From assembly GCF_000430845.1 (NCBI RefSeq), contig NZ_AUMU01000003.1, positions 291,594 through 355,593 of the forward strand: a DNA stretch of 64,000 nt, written 5' to 3'. A program made the translations under genes and the position numbers. Source of the stretch: Chryseobacterium gregarium DSM 19109 (lineage in GTDB: Bacteria; Bacteroidota; Bacteroidia; Flavobacteriales; Weeksellaceae). The stretch's first letter is position 1; every line of letters begins with the position of its first letter. The notes under the pieces are model-generated. The model was not told the origin of the DNA. It did not search any database and saw nothing but the letters and a program-made list of their open reading frames with translations. This document shows, piece after piece, positions 37,045 to 47,500 of this stretch.

Positions 37045-38433
37045 TTATAAATTAAGGATTAAGGGTTGGAGCACTTTCATCTGATAATGCTGCTGTAAAA
37101 AAGTTTCGTCTATTTTCTTGTTGGAAATCACCATCGACGCGCCCAATGCCGATCCCAGCGGAGAATGGGTTGACATCACATGGTAGTGCTGGAAATGGTG
37201 GGACATCAGTTTCATAAAGACATCGTTGTCCGTGAAACCACCGTCGATATAGATGTTTTTGATTTCTGAATTTCCGATGGCATTGGTAATCGTGTGAATC
37301 TGGAGATCCATCAATTCAATCATCAGTTGATGGTAGGCTTCTTCAAAGGTGGTGAATGAATTTAAGTCGGTTGCGGTAATCATTTTCCGCTTTAAGATAA
37401 TCCCTTCAAAACGGAAATAGATATTTTTGTTTTTCATTAAACGCAGATACAGATCCTGGTCAAACTGTACTTCCCTGTGGAAACCGTATTCTTTTCCATA
37501 ATAGGCACACAGCTTTTCAACCTGGATCTTATATTCATTCCCCATGAAAAAACGGGACGCTTTTACACGTTTACCGTCGATCCGCATATAATTCAGGCAG
37601 TTGTTTTCAATATCTTCATCCGTCAGGCTTTCGTCGTTAAAAGGATTCAGGGAAATACTCCAGGTCCCGGTTGAAAGCAGTAAAAACGGTTCTTTTTTAC
37701 TTAAAATATAAGGGAGCAATGCGGAAGAACTGTCGTGAATCCCGACACCGATTTTCATTTTTTTATTTCTGTACGAGGTATTGATGCTCGCAGAAGTCGG
37801 GACAATAGGACCCAGTAAAGCATCGATCCCTTCTTCGTATACCCAGTCGTGATAATCTGCTTTATCGTAATCCCACAAATTGGTATGGCAGCCGATTGAA
37901 GTAAATTCCGAAACACAGATCCCGGTAAACAGATACGATAAATACTGGGGCAGATGAAGGCTGTACCGGATCTTTTTGAAGATTTCCGGATGCTTATATT
38001 TCAGCCAGAACAATTGCAGCCCTGAATTAAGCATTCCGGTCTGGGGCGATGCCGTTTCACGGGCAATTTTCAGCTTGCTTCCATGCTTTTCATAAAACAG
38101 GTCAAGGATTTCCTGATCCATCGGTTTGGTATAGTTATATAAAGGCGTCAGGACATTTCCTTTATGGTCCAGGTGCACAAAGCTGGCTCCGTATGTGGAA
38201 AAATTGATGGCTTTTACATCAAAGTTTTCATCTTCAAGCATGGCATTAAAATTATCCTTGATCCAGTTCTGCAGTGCGGCAAGATCTTCAGTGGGGTAAC
38301 CATCTTCATCAGCAGTAAGAGGAAGCTCGGTATATTCACGCACCACTTCTTTGTAATTTTTATCGAATAAAAAAAACTTTTTATTGGTTTTCCCAATATC
38401 AAATACGATGGTTACCTTCTTTTTTTTGGACAT
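37045..38433 (-). CDS. rhaB: Rhamnulokinase-type FGGY carbohydrate kinase
   Basis: Phosphorylates L-rhamnulose to L-rhamnulose 1-phosphate with ATP. The 462-residue cytoplasmic protein has the FGGY layout: the phosphate-1 loop VIVFDIGKTNKKFFL-like start (TIVFDIGKTNKKFF), FSTYGASFVHLD, GIHDSSSALLPY, and the C-terminal adenosine region YIDGGFTDNDVFMKLMSHHF. Specificity cannot be read from the kinase itself; it comes from the neighbours, rhamnose isomerase (239 bases upstream) and RhaEW. It ends three bases before the lactate dehydrogenase gene. Confidence 0.85.
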   Translation of the reverse strand: MSKKKKVTIVFDIGKTNKKFFLFDKNYKEVVREYTELPLTADEDGYPTEDLAALQNWIKDNFNAMLEDENFDVKAINFSTYGASFVHLDHKGNVLTPLYNYTKPMDQEILDLFYEKHGSKLKIARETASPQTGMLNSGLQLFWLKYKHPEIFKKIRYSLHLPQYLSYLFTGICVSEFTSIGCHTNLWDYDKADYHDWVYEEGIDALLGPIVPTSASINTSYRNKKMKIGVGIHDSSSALLPYILSKKEPFLLLSTGTWSISLNPFNDESLTDEDIENNCLNYMRIDGKRVKASRFFMGNEYKIQVEKLCAYYGKEYGFHREVQFDQDLYLRLMKNKNIYFRFEGIILKRKMITATDLNSFTTFEEAYHQLMIELMDLQIHTITNAIGNSEIKNIYIDGGFTDNDVFMKLMSHHFQHYHVMSTHSPLGSALGASMVISNKKIDETFLQQHYQMKVLQPLILNL

Positions 38434-38489
38434 TCCTGAGATGAATTAAATTTATAATAGAATGGGATTAGTTTTAGTAATGTTAAAAC

Positions 38490-38598
38490 CATTAAGGAGT
38501 GTTTAGACAACAAAAATGCTGTAAGAAAAAATCCACTGATTCTTAAGCGGCAAGCAATGCCTGAAATCATGTTCATCTAAACACTTTCAACCTTAATG
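38490..38598. repeat. Long inverted repeat between rhamnose isomerase and rhamnulokinase
   Basis: The left arm CATTAAGGAGTGTTTAGA (38490-38507) pairs with 38576-38598: TCTAAACACT matches perfectly, then after a five-base bulge CCTTAATG matches the outer eight bases. The 68-base loop holds smaller hairpins. It would fold strongly in the operon message. Confidence 0.65.
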
Positions 38599-38625
38599 AT
38601 AAAAATATAAGGATACCTATAATTA

Positions 38626-38649
38626 AACTTCCGGTTGCACCCGAAAGTT
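38626..38649 (-). terminator. Hairpin after rhamnose isomerase
   Basis: AACTT...CGG pairs with CCG...AAGTT around GGTTGCACC. It lies 24 bases past the isomerase stop on the minus strand, without a strong T run, so it may be a processing or stabilising hairpin rather than a terminator. Confidence 0.35.
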
Positions 38650-38672
38650 GAAATTATCAAAATTTAACAGGT

Positions 38673-39953
38673 TTATAATCCGGTCGCTTTGGTTTCAAAA
38701 CCTCTTTCGGTAATTAAGTTTTCTCTTACCTTCAGGTTTCTGTAAGCCGCAATAGGATCCAATGCAGCACCGGTTTGTAACCTTGCCGCCTGTAACAACG
38801 GACGGACATCCGTTCTGTATGCGTTCTGCAAAATATCCTGAGCAGCAACCACATCATTGTTTAACTGTGCTGTTTTCAGGGCTTTCTGATCTACCAGAAG
38901 GGCCTGTGCATACGCAATAAGGATCGCTTCCAGAGACTGTAACAGATCTTCCAGAGGATCTTTGATGTTATGGCTTGCATCGATCATCCAGGCCGGATAA
39001 GGATTGTCCGGGTTATTTTCCATTCCGTACACCAGTTCATTGAAAATCAGGAATAAGGCATAAGGTTTAATAGATCCAACCGTCAGATCATCATCGCCAT
39101 ATTTGCTGTCGTTGAAATGGAAACCACCCAATTTACCTTTGTACATCAATGTTGCAACGATTTGTTCGATGTTGGTATTCGGTAAATGATGACCTAGGTC
39201 AACTAACGTGAAAGCTCTTTCGCCACAAGCGTTTGCCAGCATAAAAGAAGTTCCCCAATCCTGGATGGTGGTTGAATAGAAATTAGGTTCTTAAGGTTTA
39301 TATTCGATGAAAAGCTTCCAGTCTTCCGGCATATCTGCATAAATTTCCTTTAAGCTTTTTTCCGTATTTGACAAAGCCGTCTGGAAATTCAGTTGCCCCG
39401 GAAAGCTTGCGCCGTCTGCCAGCCAGACGGTAAGGCTTTTGGAGCCCAGTTCTTTTCCGATCCTGATCACTTCTTTGTTATGTTCTACCGCAAACGCTCT
39501 TGCACCTTCATTCACCGCATTCAGAGAACCGAATTTATAAGATTGTTTTGCTCCCGGCTGGTCCTGGAATGTATTGGAATTCATGGCATCGAACAAAAGA
39601 CCATGGGCCTCTGCTTTTTCTTTTATCGCTTTGATATCAGTCGGGATATCCCAGGGAATATGCAGAGAAACCGCTCCTGCAGAATGCGTTAAAGCGTGAA
39701 TCAGCCCTACATCATCCAGTTTTTGTTCTAACGATGAAGGTTCGCCGCCGTAAGAAAACCTCCCGAATCTTGTTCCGCCTGCGCCTAACGCCCAGCTCGG
39801 AATCGCTACCTGAAAGTTGGCAATTTTATTGACAATTTCAGTAACGTTTGCTCCTGATTTTGTTAATTTATTCTGCAGAAAATCAAAGTCTGAATTAAAG
39901 TTTTCAACTTCGTTTTTATTGTATTGTTCAATAGTATCTTTTCCTATAATCAT
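38673..39953 (-). pseudogene. rhaI: L-rhamnose isomerase (RhaI type) interrupted by one in-frame TAA
   Basis: L-rhamnose isomerase converts L-rhamnose to L-rhamnulose. The region is one continuous frame of 427 codons with a TAA at codon 221 (complement of 39291-39293). Before it: LFIEYKP. After it, in the same frame: EPNFYSTTIQDWGTSFMLAN. The known metal-site spacing of the Pseudomonas stutzeri enzyme is conserved across the stop: Glu217, then Asp252 and His255 in LVDLGHH (35 residues apart, as 219 to 254), then GFHFNDSKYGDDD and MIDASHN. Only the first fragment holds Glu217 and only the second the other ligands, so neither should work alone. A Tyr codon TAC to TAA change is the simplest origin; a sequencing error is possible. 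Confidence 0.85.
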
Positions 39954-40007
39954 AGTTTGATTTTTAAAGTTTTAAACTGAAAATTCAGCCTTAAACAAAA
40001 TTTATTT

Positions 40008-40124
40008 TAAACCATCAAGAATTTTTAAGGCCATAAGTTTTATTAAGAGAAATAAATCTCATCAGACTTACATTTGCCTGCACGTATTAACTTTACTTAA
40101 TTCCAAGTTATTCTTAATGGTTTA
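40008..40124. repeat. Long-spaced inverted repeat between RhaEW and rhamnose isomerase genes
   Basis: TAAACCATCAAGAAT (40008-40022) pairs with ATTCTTAATGGTTTA (40110-40124), 14 of 15 positions, across 87 bases. The arms share the TTAAACCATTAAG core with the 38490-38598 element. Confidence 0.55.
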
Positions 40125-40173
40125 ACTTTTTATTTCAGATTAAACCGCAATTTAATCATTATCTATTTTAAAA

Positions 40174-42276
40174 TTACCTCGGGAAAGCATTGGCCATTCC
40201 TCCGTCTACATTGATGATGTTTCCTGTGCTTTTGTCTAAAATAGCAACGCAGGCAAATACCCCGTTGGCAATATCTTCAGGAAGGATGATTTCATTCAGT
40301 AAATTTCTTTTTGCATAAAATGCAGGCAGTTCTTCCACGGTAATTCCGTTTGCTTTTGCACGGCCTTCCGCCCAGGAACCTTCCCAGATCTTGCTTCCTA
40401 CGATGACGCCGTCAGGGTTCACCACGTTTACACGGATCTTATCTGCGGCCAGTTCTGCGGCCAGTAATCTGGTCATGTGCTGTTGCGCCGCTTTTGCAGT
40501 TCCGTAGGCTACATTATTAGGGCCTGCTACCAGGCCGTTTTTACTTGCAATGTTAACGATGTCTCCTCCTAGACCTTGCTTTTTCATAATTTCCACCCCG
40601 CTTTTCGCCATTAAAAACTGTCCTTTTACCAGAACATTTTCCAGCAGATCCCAGTCTTTTACCGTAGTATCCTCCAAAGATTTGGAAATCGCCAGGCCGG
40701 CAGAATGAACGATGATGTCTACTCCACCGAAAGCCAACACCGCTTCTTTAAATGCATGGGCAATCGCTTCTTCATCGGTTACATCACACGGAACGGCAAC
40801 CGCCTGGTCTTTGCTGTATTTCGCCGTCACAGCATTTACCGCTTCCTGATTAAGGTCTGTGAAAACAACCACAGCGCCTTCCTGAACCATTTTATCGGCA
40901 ATCGCCTGCCCGATTCCGCCGCCTGCGCCGGTTACGATCGCAATTTTCCTTGACAGCGGCTTTTCTTTCGGCATTCTCTGAAGCTTGGCTTCTTCCAGCA
41001 ACCAGTATTCGATATCGAATGCTTCCTGTCTTGGCAGTGAAGTGTACTCGGAAATTGCTTCTGCACCACGCATTACGTTAATGGCATTCACATAAAATTC
41101 GTTGGCCACACGGGTAGTCTGCTTATCTTTTGAGAAACTGAACATCCCTACTCCCGGATAAATGATGATCACCGGATTCGGGTCACGCATGGCAGGACTG
41201 TTCGGATGTTTGCAGGTTTCGTAATATTCTTTGTATTCTTTTCTGTATTGTTCGAAAAGCGGAGTCAGTTTTTCAAGGACAGCTTGAGCATCCGTTAAAT
41301 CTTCATTCTTATCCAAGGTCAACACCAAAGGCTGGATCTTTGTTCTCAAAAAGTGATCCGGACAGGAGGTTCCCATGGGGGCCAGGCGCTCCAGATCGTT
41401 GCTGTTGATGTATTCCAACACCGCTTCACTGTCGGTAAAGTGGCCTACCATCCTGTTTTCAGAGGAAGCCAGACCTCTCAGCAAAGGCATCAGCTGAGCC
41501 GCTTTGTTTTTACGTTCTTCAGCGGGAAGCGATTCCACTTTCTGCCCTCCGAAAACCTGTCCGTTTTCTTCTATTTTTTTAGCGATATATTCAGAAGCCG
41601 TTTCGATTACTTCCAGACTGTTGATGTAACATTCGTACGAAGTATCTCCCCAAGTGAACAGTCCGTGGCTGCCTAAGACAATTCCTCTGATTCCGGGATT
41701 ATCGGCTAAGCATTTTTCCAACTGTAAACCTAAATCAAAACCGGGACGCTGCCAGGGCACCCACCCCATGGTGTCTCCCCAGATCTCTCTGGTCACGGCT
41801 TCGCTGTCTTTAGCGGCAGCTACTGCAATTAAAGCATCCGGATGAAGGTGGTCGATATGTTTAAACGGAAGCAAGCCATGCAGCGGCGTATCAATAGAAG
41901 GCGCTTTGCTGTCCAGGTCAAAAATACAGTGATCAAACAGGCCTACCATTCTGTCTTCGTCTGCCAAACCTCCGTATACATTTTTAAGGTTTCTCAGTCT
42001 TTCCGTATATAATCCGGCGATTCCTTTTCTGGTCAGGGTTCCGATGTCGCCCCCTGAGCCTTTCACCCACATGACCTCAACTTCTTCGTTGGTTAACGGG
42101 TCTTTTTCAATGGTCTTGCAGCTGGTGTTCCCTCCGCCGTAATTGGTAATTCTTAAGTCTGCTCCTAATATGTTTGAACGGTATAAAAACAAAGCCACCT
42201 GGTCATCCCCAAAAGAGGCAGCTTTATTTTCGTCCCATAAATAATCTACGTATCTGAATGTTTTTACGTTTTCCAT
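40174..42276 (-). CDS. rhaEW: Bifunctional L-rhamnulose-1-phosphate aldolase / L-lactaldehyde dehydrogenase
   Basis: Splits rhamnulose 1-phosphate into DHAP and L-lactaldehyde and oxidises the latter to L-lactate. The start is the ATG whose complement ends at 42276 (MENVKTFRYVDYLWDENKAA), giving 700 residues; 42336 would add 20 unlikely residues. The N-terminal class II aldolase domain (about 1-430) has GSHGLFTWGDTSYECY and HPDALIA; the C-terminal SDR domain (about 440-700) has IVTGAGGGIGQAIADKM, HSAG and YGTAKAAQQH. This fusion is the RhaEW type known from Bacillus and Chloroflexus. It heads the minus-strand unit with isomerase, kinase and lactate dehydrogenase. Confidence 0.92.
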   Translation of the reverse strand: MENVKTFRYVDYLWDENKAASFGDDQVALFLYRSNILGADLRITNYGGGNTSCKTIEKDPLTNEEVEVMWVKGSGGDIGTLTRKGIAGLYTERLRNLKNVYGGLADEDRMVGLFDHCIFDLDSKAPSIDTPLHGLLPFKHIDHLHPDALIAVAAAKDSEAVTREIWGDTMGWVPWQRPGFDLGLQLEKCLADNPGIRGIVLGSHGLFTWGDTSYECYINSLEVIETASEYIAKKIEENGQVFGGQKVESLPAEERKNKAAQLMPLLRGLASSENRMVGHFTDSEAVLEYINSNDLERLAPMGTSCPDHFLRTKIQPLVLTLDKNEDLTDAQAVLEKLTPLFEQYRKEYKEYYETCKHPNSPAMRDPNPVIIIYPGVGMFSFSKDKQTTRVANEFYVNAINVMRGAEAISEYTSLPRQEAFDIEYWLLEEAKLQRMPKEKPLSRKIAIVTGAGGGIGQAIADKMVQEGAVVVFTDLNQEAVNAVTAKYSKDQAVAVPCDVTDEEAIAHAFKEAVLAFGGVDIIVHSAGLAISKSLEDTTVKDWDLLENVLVKGQFLMAKSGVEIMKKQGLGGDIVNIASKNGLVAGPNNVAYGTAKAAQQHMTRLLAAELAADKIRVNVVNPDGVIVGSKIWEGSWAEGRAKANGITVEELPAFYAKRNLLNEIILPEDIANGVFACVAILDKSTGNIINVDGGMANAFPR

Positions 42277-42471
42277 TTGTTTTCTTTTGTTTCTGAATTT
42301 TAACCCAAATTTAGACTGTAGTAATGTGTACAGCATCCCGTACTATACTGCTGAACCGATTATTTAAAGATCATTTAACAATGATATTTATCACGTGCGT
42401 CCAGCGGTACGGTTATTATCATAAGGTTAAGATTGATTTGATATTTTTGATGGTGCTTGGTTTAGTAATGA

Positions 42472-44535
42472 TTAGTATCCGGGAAGCTGGGTCAGGTTAG
42501 GGTTATCCACCAACGGATGTCCTGCAGAAGCGGCCGCAAAAGGAAGCAGTTCTGTTTTATTCGGTACGAATCCGTAGAAAAGACCGTCTCCGTTACCTTC
42601 GATCCAGGTTGGATACACGCCTCCGTTTTCAAATGATCCGGTTGGTTTCGTGTAAATAATATTACCGATCTGAAGCTGATTGAATCCTTCAACAAACCCG
42701 ACGGCTTTTCTTGCGTTCCCGTTAAATGTACTGGTGTATGCCTGGAACATGTTCACGGGATACCATTTGTCATCAGCCGTTGAAGCCTGTCCGTTCGCCA
42801 GGGCTATATCTTTCAACGTTGTCTGATAGGCTGCATAGCCTGATGAATTGGCAGGAACGGCCTGTACCTGTGCGATCTGTGCAGGATCTGTTAAATCAAT
42901 ATAAGTAACGGCCAAGAACGGATCTCCGTATACCTGTGTATTTTTGTGATATTTGTAAAGTCTGTAAATTGGCGTTGACGCAAATTGGCCTGTGCGGCTG
43001 GATAAGTTTTTCATCGCCTCCTTTGTCGCATCAATTTCACTGGCGAGACGGTTCATCCTGATTAAATCGGTGCGAAGCATAAATTCATCTGAAAATTCCC
43101 ACTTACGCTCCTGGACAATAGCCGATTCGAAAGCCTGCTGCCCGCTTGGTATGGCTAGCGAGCCTATCCCTGCACGGTTTCTTACCTGCTGTAAAGCAGC
43201 AATACCTAATGCAGTAGGGCCTCCATTCAAATAATTCTGTGTTTCTGCATACATCAATAAAACATCAGCATATCTTATAATCGGGATATTCAGGTTACGT
43301 GCATCTGCCGCCTGGGGCTCCACGCACCAGGAAATCCTGAACTTGCCCGGCATAATACAGGAATACGTAGTTCCTACATCTACCCAGGTATCACTTGCAT
43401 TACCTGTTCTTAAGAAGTACACACTGTAAGACGTCGTAGCAACATCCCTTCGTTTATCTGCCGGATTAAAAGACAGGTAATAACTCGGAAGGATAAACTG
43501 CAGGGCTTTACGGGAACCGTAAGTTCCCCCTCTGGAACCCGGATGTGCATACACTCCGAATGCTGAATTGGTATTAGGGCCGTATTCAGCGATGTGCCAG
43601 AGCATTTCCTGGTTGACCGCTGAAAAATTCCTTCTGTCAAAATTAAACCAAAGCGCTTCAAAGCCGCTTTTGCCGCCCTGGGCCTGCACCAGACTGTTGG
43701 TGCCGCCGGTGATTACAGAAGCGGCCGCTGCATCGGCGATCTGGTAAAGCTGCTGGACTCTTGCGTTATCCGGGCGACGGGACATGGTACCCGCTGCTCC
43801 GGTATTCAGGTCCCAACGGAGAGAATATCCCGCTGCATACAAAGCAATTCTTGCTAAAAGTGCGTTGGTCGACTGTTTGTTAAGCCTTTCCGGTGTCCCG
43901 TTGGAAGCCGGCATATTGCTGATGGATTCCTGGATATCACCAATTACTTTATCATAAATCACATCACGTGACGTACGTTTCGGATACAAGGTATTGGGAT
44001 CATTGGGATCTGCTTCTTCCAAAGGGATCCAAATGGCAGGCACGTCACCGTAAACCCTGATCAGGTTATAGTAGCAAAATGCACGGATGGCTTTTGCTTC
44101 TGCCAATAACGCATCACGCTTCGGGCTGGCCGGCATGCCCGGTAGCCGGCTAATCGCAATGTTGGTCCTTTCGATCACCGCATACATGGCAGCATATATT
44201 CCTGTCACGGTATTCGGCGTATAGGCATCATACTGGTAGTTGGCAATATTGTATTTGGAATTATTGGTTGTTCCGTCTTCGGCAGAATGGGTAACGGTAT
44301 CTCCTGCCCCCAGCTGGTAGAACATCTCTGTCGGAACCAGGCCTCTGTAAAGGCCCTGAACAAATGCATCCGCGGTTTCTATATTGGTAAAGACCGATTC
44401 TGTGTCGGAAGAGTTATAAGCAGGCTGATTTAAAAACTCGTCGCTGCAGGAATTGATGCTGAGCCCGCCGATCAGAATAGATGGGATTATGATTAATCTC
44501 TTAATGAAATTGTGTTTGTTAACTATATTATTCAT
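42472..44535 (-). CDS. SusD/RagB-type surface glycan-binding lipoprotein, second pair
   Basis: A 687-residue SusD homologue with a lipobox (INSC) after MNNIVNKHNFIKRLIIIPSI and following hydrophobic residues. SusD landmarks: CSDEFLNQPAYNSSDTESVF at the mature end, ERTNIAISRLPGMP, LLAEAKAIRAFCYYNLIRVYGDVP, IIRYADVLLMYAETQNYLNG, ALQQVRNRAG and ERKWEFSDEFMLRTDLIRMN. It is about 80 residues longer than the other SusD, mostly in the C-terminal half, so the bound glycan is likely different. It pairs with the SusC gene 18 bases upstream. Location next to rhamnose genes suggests RG-I oligosaccharides. Confidence 0.92.
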   Translation of the reverse strand: MNNIVNKHNFIKRLIIIPSILIGGLSINSCSDEFLNQPAYNSSDTESVFTNIETADAFVQGLYRGLVPTEMFYQLGAGDTVTHSAEDGTTNNSKYNIANYQYDAYTPNTVTGIYAAMYAVIERTNIAISRLPGMPASPKRDALLAEAKAIRAFCYYNLIRVYGDVPAIWIPLEEADPNDPNTLYPKRTSRDVIYDKVIGDIQESISNMPASNGTPERLNKQSTNALLARIALYAAGYSLRWDLNTGAAGTMSRRPDNARVQQLYQIADAAAASVITGGTNSLVQAQGGKSGFEALWFNFDRRNFSAVNQEMLWHIAEYGPNTNSAFGVYAHPGSRGGTYGSRKALQFILPSYYLSFNPADKRRDVATTSYSVYFLRTGNASDTWVDVGTTYSCIMPGKFRISWCVEPQAADARNLNIPIIRYADVLLMYAETQNYLNGGPTALGIAALQQVRNRAGIGSLAIPSGQQAFESAIVQERKWEFSDEFMLRTDLIRMNRLASEIDATKEAMKNLSSRTGQFASTPIYRLYKYHKNTQVYGDPFLAVTYIDLTDPAQIAQVQAVPANSSGYAAYQTTLKDIALANGQASTADDKWYPVNMFQAYTSTFNGNARKAVGFVEGFNQLQIGNIIYTKPTGSFENGGVYPTWIEGNGDGLFYGFVPNKTELLPFAAASAGHPLVDNPNLTQLPGY

Positions 44536-44553
44536 GACTGAAACAATTAAATA

Positions 44554-47500
44554 TTAAAAAGTAAGGTTGATACCCAGGACATAACTTCTGGATCTTGGAA
44601 ATGAAGAACTGTCATATCCCGGAGTAATTGTAACGCCGCCGGCTGCTGAAACTTCCGGATCATATCCTGAATAGCCCGTAATGGTGGCTAAATTATTAAC
44701 CGTTGCATAAATACGTGCATTGGTCAGTTTTACGGTACTTAAAAATTCTTTAGGAAAAGAATACCCCAGCGTAACCATTGAAATTCTTAAATAGGAACCG
44801 TCTTCAACATAATAGGAAGAAGGATACGTGATGTTAGCCGTATTGGTATTGCTTAAGCTCCAAAGTCTTGAGTCTTCGTTAGGGTTAAGTTCTTTTAATC
44901 TTTCCAGATTGGTTGTTGCCTGGCCGGTATTAGGATCAATAAGATGATAGTAATTATCCCCGAATTCTGAAGGCACATTCTGGAAAATCCCGTAAGGGCT
45001 CAGACTCTGTTTGGTGGCATTATAAACATCACCTCCTACGCTGAATTTCATAAACACCGCCAAATCAAATCCTTTATAAGAAAAATTATTGCTGATCCCT
45101 CCGATAAAGTCCGGCGTACCGTTCCCTATTTTCACTAGTTTTCTTGTAAACTGGTCCCCTGCTTCATTATCGGCAGCAAATTTCATATCTCCGGGTTTAG
45201 GAGTTCCGGACGAAGGCTTCACCACACCGGGTTTCAGGATAAAGGTTCCGTTCGGACCCTGGGTAAAGTCATCAGTCGTATAAATTCCCTGGTAAACATA
45301 GCCGTACATATCCCCTAATTCTTCTCCAACGGTGGCATAATATGTGACCATCCCGGCTCTTCCGCCCCCTGCATTGAACGGTCTGAAGGTTCTTCCCTCA
45401 TCTAATGAGAGTACTTTTGATTTATTAAATCCGATGTTGGCATCAGTAGACCATCTGAAATTTTCAGATTTTAAATTGATAGAATTTAAGGTAAATTCCA
45501 TACCCGTGTTTTTCATGGAACCTACATTTTTAAACTGGGTTTTATATCCTGTAGAGGCAGGAAGTACGGTCTCCAGCAGCATGCCGCTTACATTGTTGTT
45601 ATAGAATTCACCGGTCAATTTAATCCTGTTATTAAACATCGCTAAATCCACTCCTATGTTGGTAGATTTCATTTCTTCCCAGTATACACTGCGGTTACCC
45701 AGAACACTGTTCGTTACTAAAGCCAAGTTACCTACTGTATTATTGGAAGGATAATCCGTACCTACTACATTGGTTCTGAATACATTATTCGGGATACTGT
45801 TATTTCCCACGATCCCGTATTCAAATCTGAACTTCAAATCATTGACATAATTCTCAATTTTAGAGTTTTTCCAGAAACCTTCTTCGGAAACCCTCCATGC
45901 CGCAGCTACTGATGGGAATACTCCATATTTTTTATCCGTTCCAAATTTTGAGGAACCGTCTCTTCGGACAGTACCTGTTAATAAATAACGGTTATCATAA
46001 TTATAGTTTACACGTCCGAAATAAGAAATTAAAGCATTTGATTTCCTGTCTGTACTTTTATCGGCTACGGTGGCATTTGATATATCATCTAACCCGTAAT
46101 TTAAAATAGACGGGAATTTTATCAGCCTCATACTGTTACTTTCATTGTTGTCATAAACAATTTCATGTCCGATTAACCCGGTAATCTTATGTTTTTCGCC
46201 TAATGTTTTATTATAGGTCAAAGTATTGGTAATCTGGTATCGATAAGCTTCAGCATTTGCAATGCTTCCATTGATTCCTGTATTGATAGGGTCTGTAAGA
46301 AAGGCACGGGAATTTTTATCTGAAAATGCTGTTGACTTACTGTTCGTCCAGTTATAGGAGCCCGCGGTCCTGAAAGTGAAATCTTTCAGCAGATCAAATT
46401 CCAGCCCGACATTAGCCAAAAATGTCCTGTTACGCCTGTTTTGGGTGGATGCAGCTGTTTCGATGTACGGGTTTTCTGTATCAAAACTGGAATCTAAAGC
46501 AGAAAAGTCAGGGAAAGTCTGTGTATTAAACAACTGATCTTGTGTAAACAAAGTTCCTCCCGTAATAGGCTGCTGCAATATTTTCTTCATTCCGGAATAT
46601 TCTCCCCCGCCGTTTGTAGAATTGGAAGTAAACATCGAACTGAAATCCAAACGGATGCCTTTATATAATTCTGAATTGACATTGGCCCGCAATGAATTTC
46701 TGGTTTCGCTGAAATTCTGCAGTAAACCGTCCTGTTTGTTATAATTATAGCTGATGAAGGTCTGGGTTTTATCGGTACCTGCGGAAACGCTTACGTTATG
46801 GTTCTGCGTAAGCCCTGTCCCTCCCAGCATTTTTTCCTGCCAGTCCAGTGCAGGGGCCGATCCGTACCTGTTGCTGATCCTGTTGTAGGCTCCGGTATAA
46901 AACCCGGGAGAATCCGTTCCCAAACTGTTGTCAAATACATTGCTCCATTTGGTGGCTCCGCCTCCCAACTGGGCCAGCTCATACTGATATTTCACATACT
47001 GCTCTGCACTGGAAACCATATCCAGCTTCTTCGACAGCATGTCAAATGACATAAAAGAATTATAGTTGATGGTTACCCTCCCCTTTTTTCCGGTTTTTGT
47101 TTTGATAACAATAATACCGTTGGAACCACGGGCACCATAGATGGCGATGGCGGAAGCCCCTTTCAGTACATCAATGCTTTCAATATCATTAGGATTGATG
47201 ATGTTCAGTGCATTATCGAGCTGGAACCCGTCCACAATATACAACGGTTCCGTACCCTGGGTTATGGAAGCCCCTCCGCGGATCGTAACGTTTGCGCCTG
47301 CTCCCGGGGCACCGCCTTGCGTAACGATATTCAGTCCGGATGCCCTTCCCTGTAACGCCTGCAAAGCATTCATCGCCGGTGTTGCCGCCAGGTCTTTTGC
47401 AGAAACCGAAGCGACCGATCCTGTCAGGTCCGATTTCTTAACTTTACCGTAACCGATGACCACTACTTCCTCAATATCTTTTACATTATTTTTTACCGTA

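Noticed and set aside
38673..39953. Rhamnose isomerase as two separate genes or a frameshift
   Set aside because: Both parts are in one frame and active-site spacing is conserved, so a single nonsense codon explains the data better.
42345..42362. CGATT-containing site upstream of RhaEW as operator
   Set aside because: Only about half of the consensus positions match and symmetry is absent.
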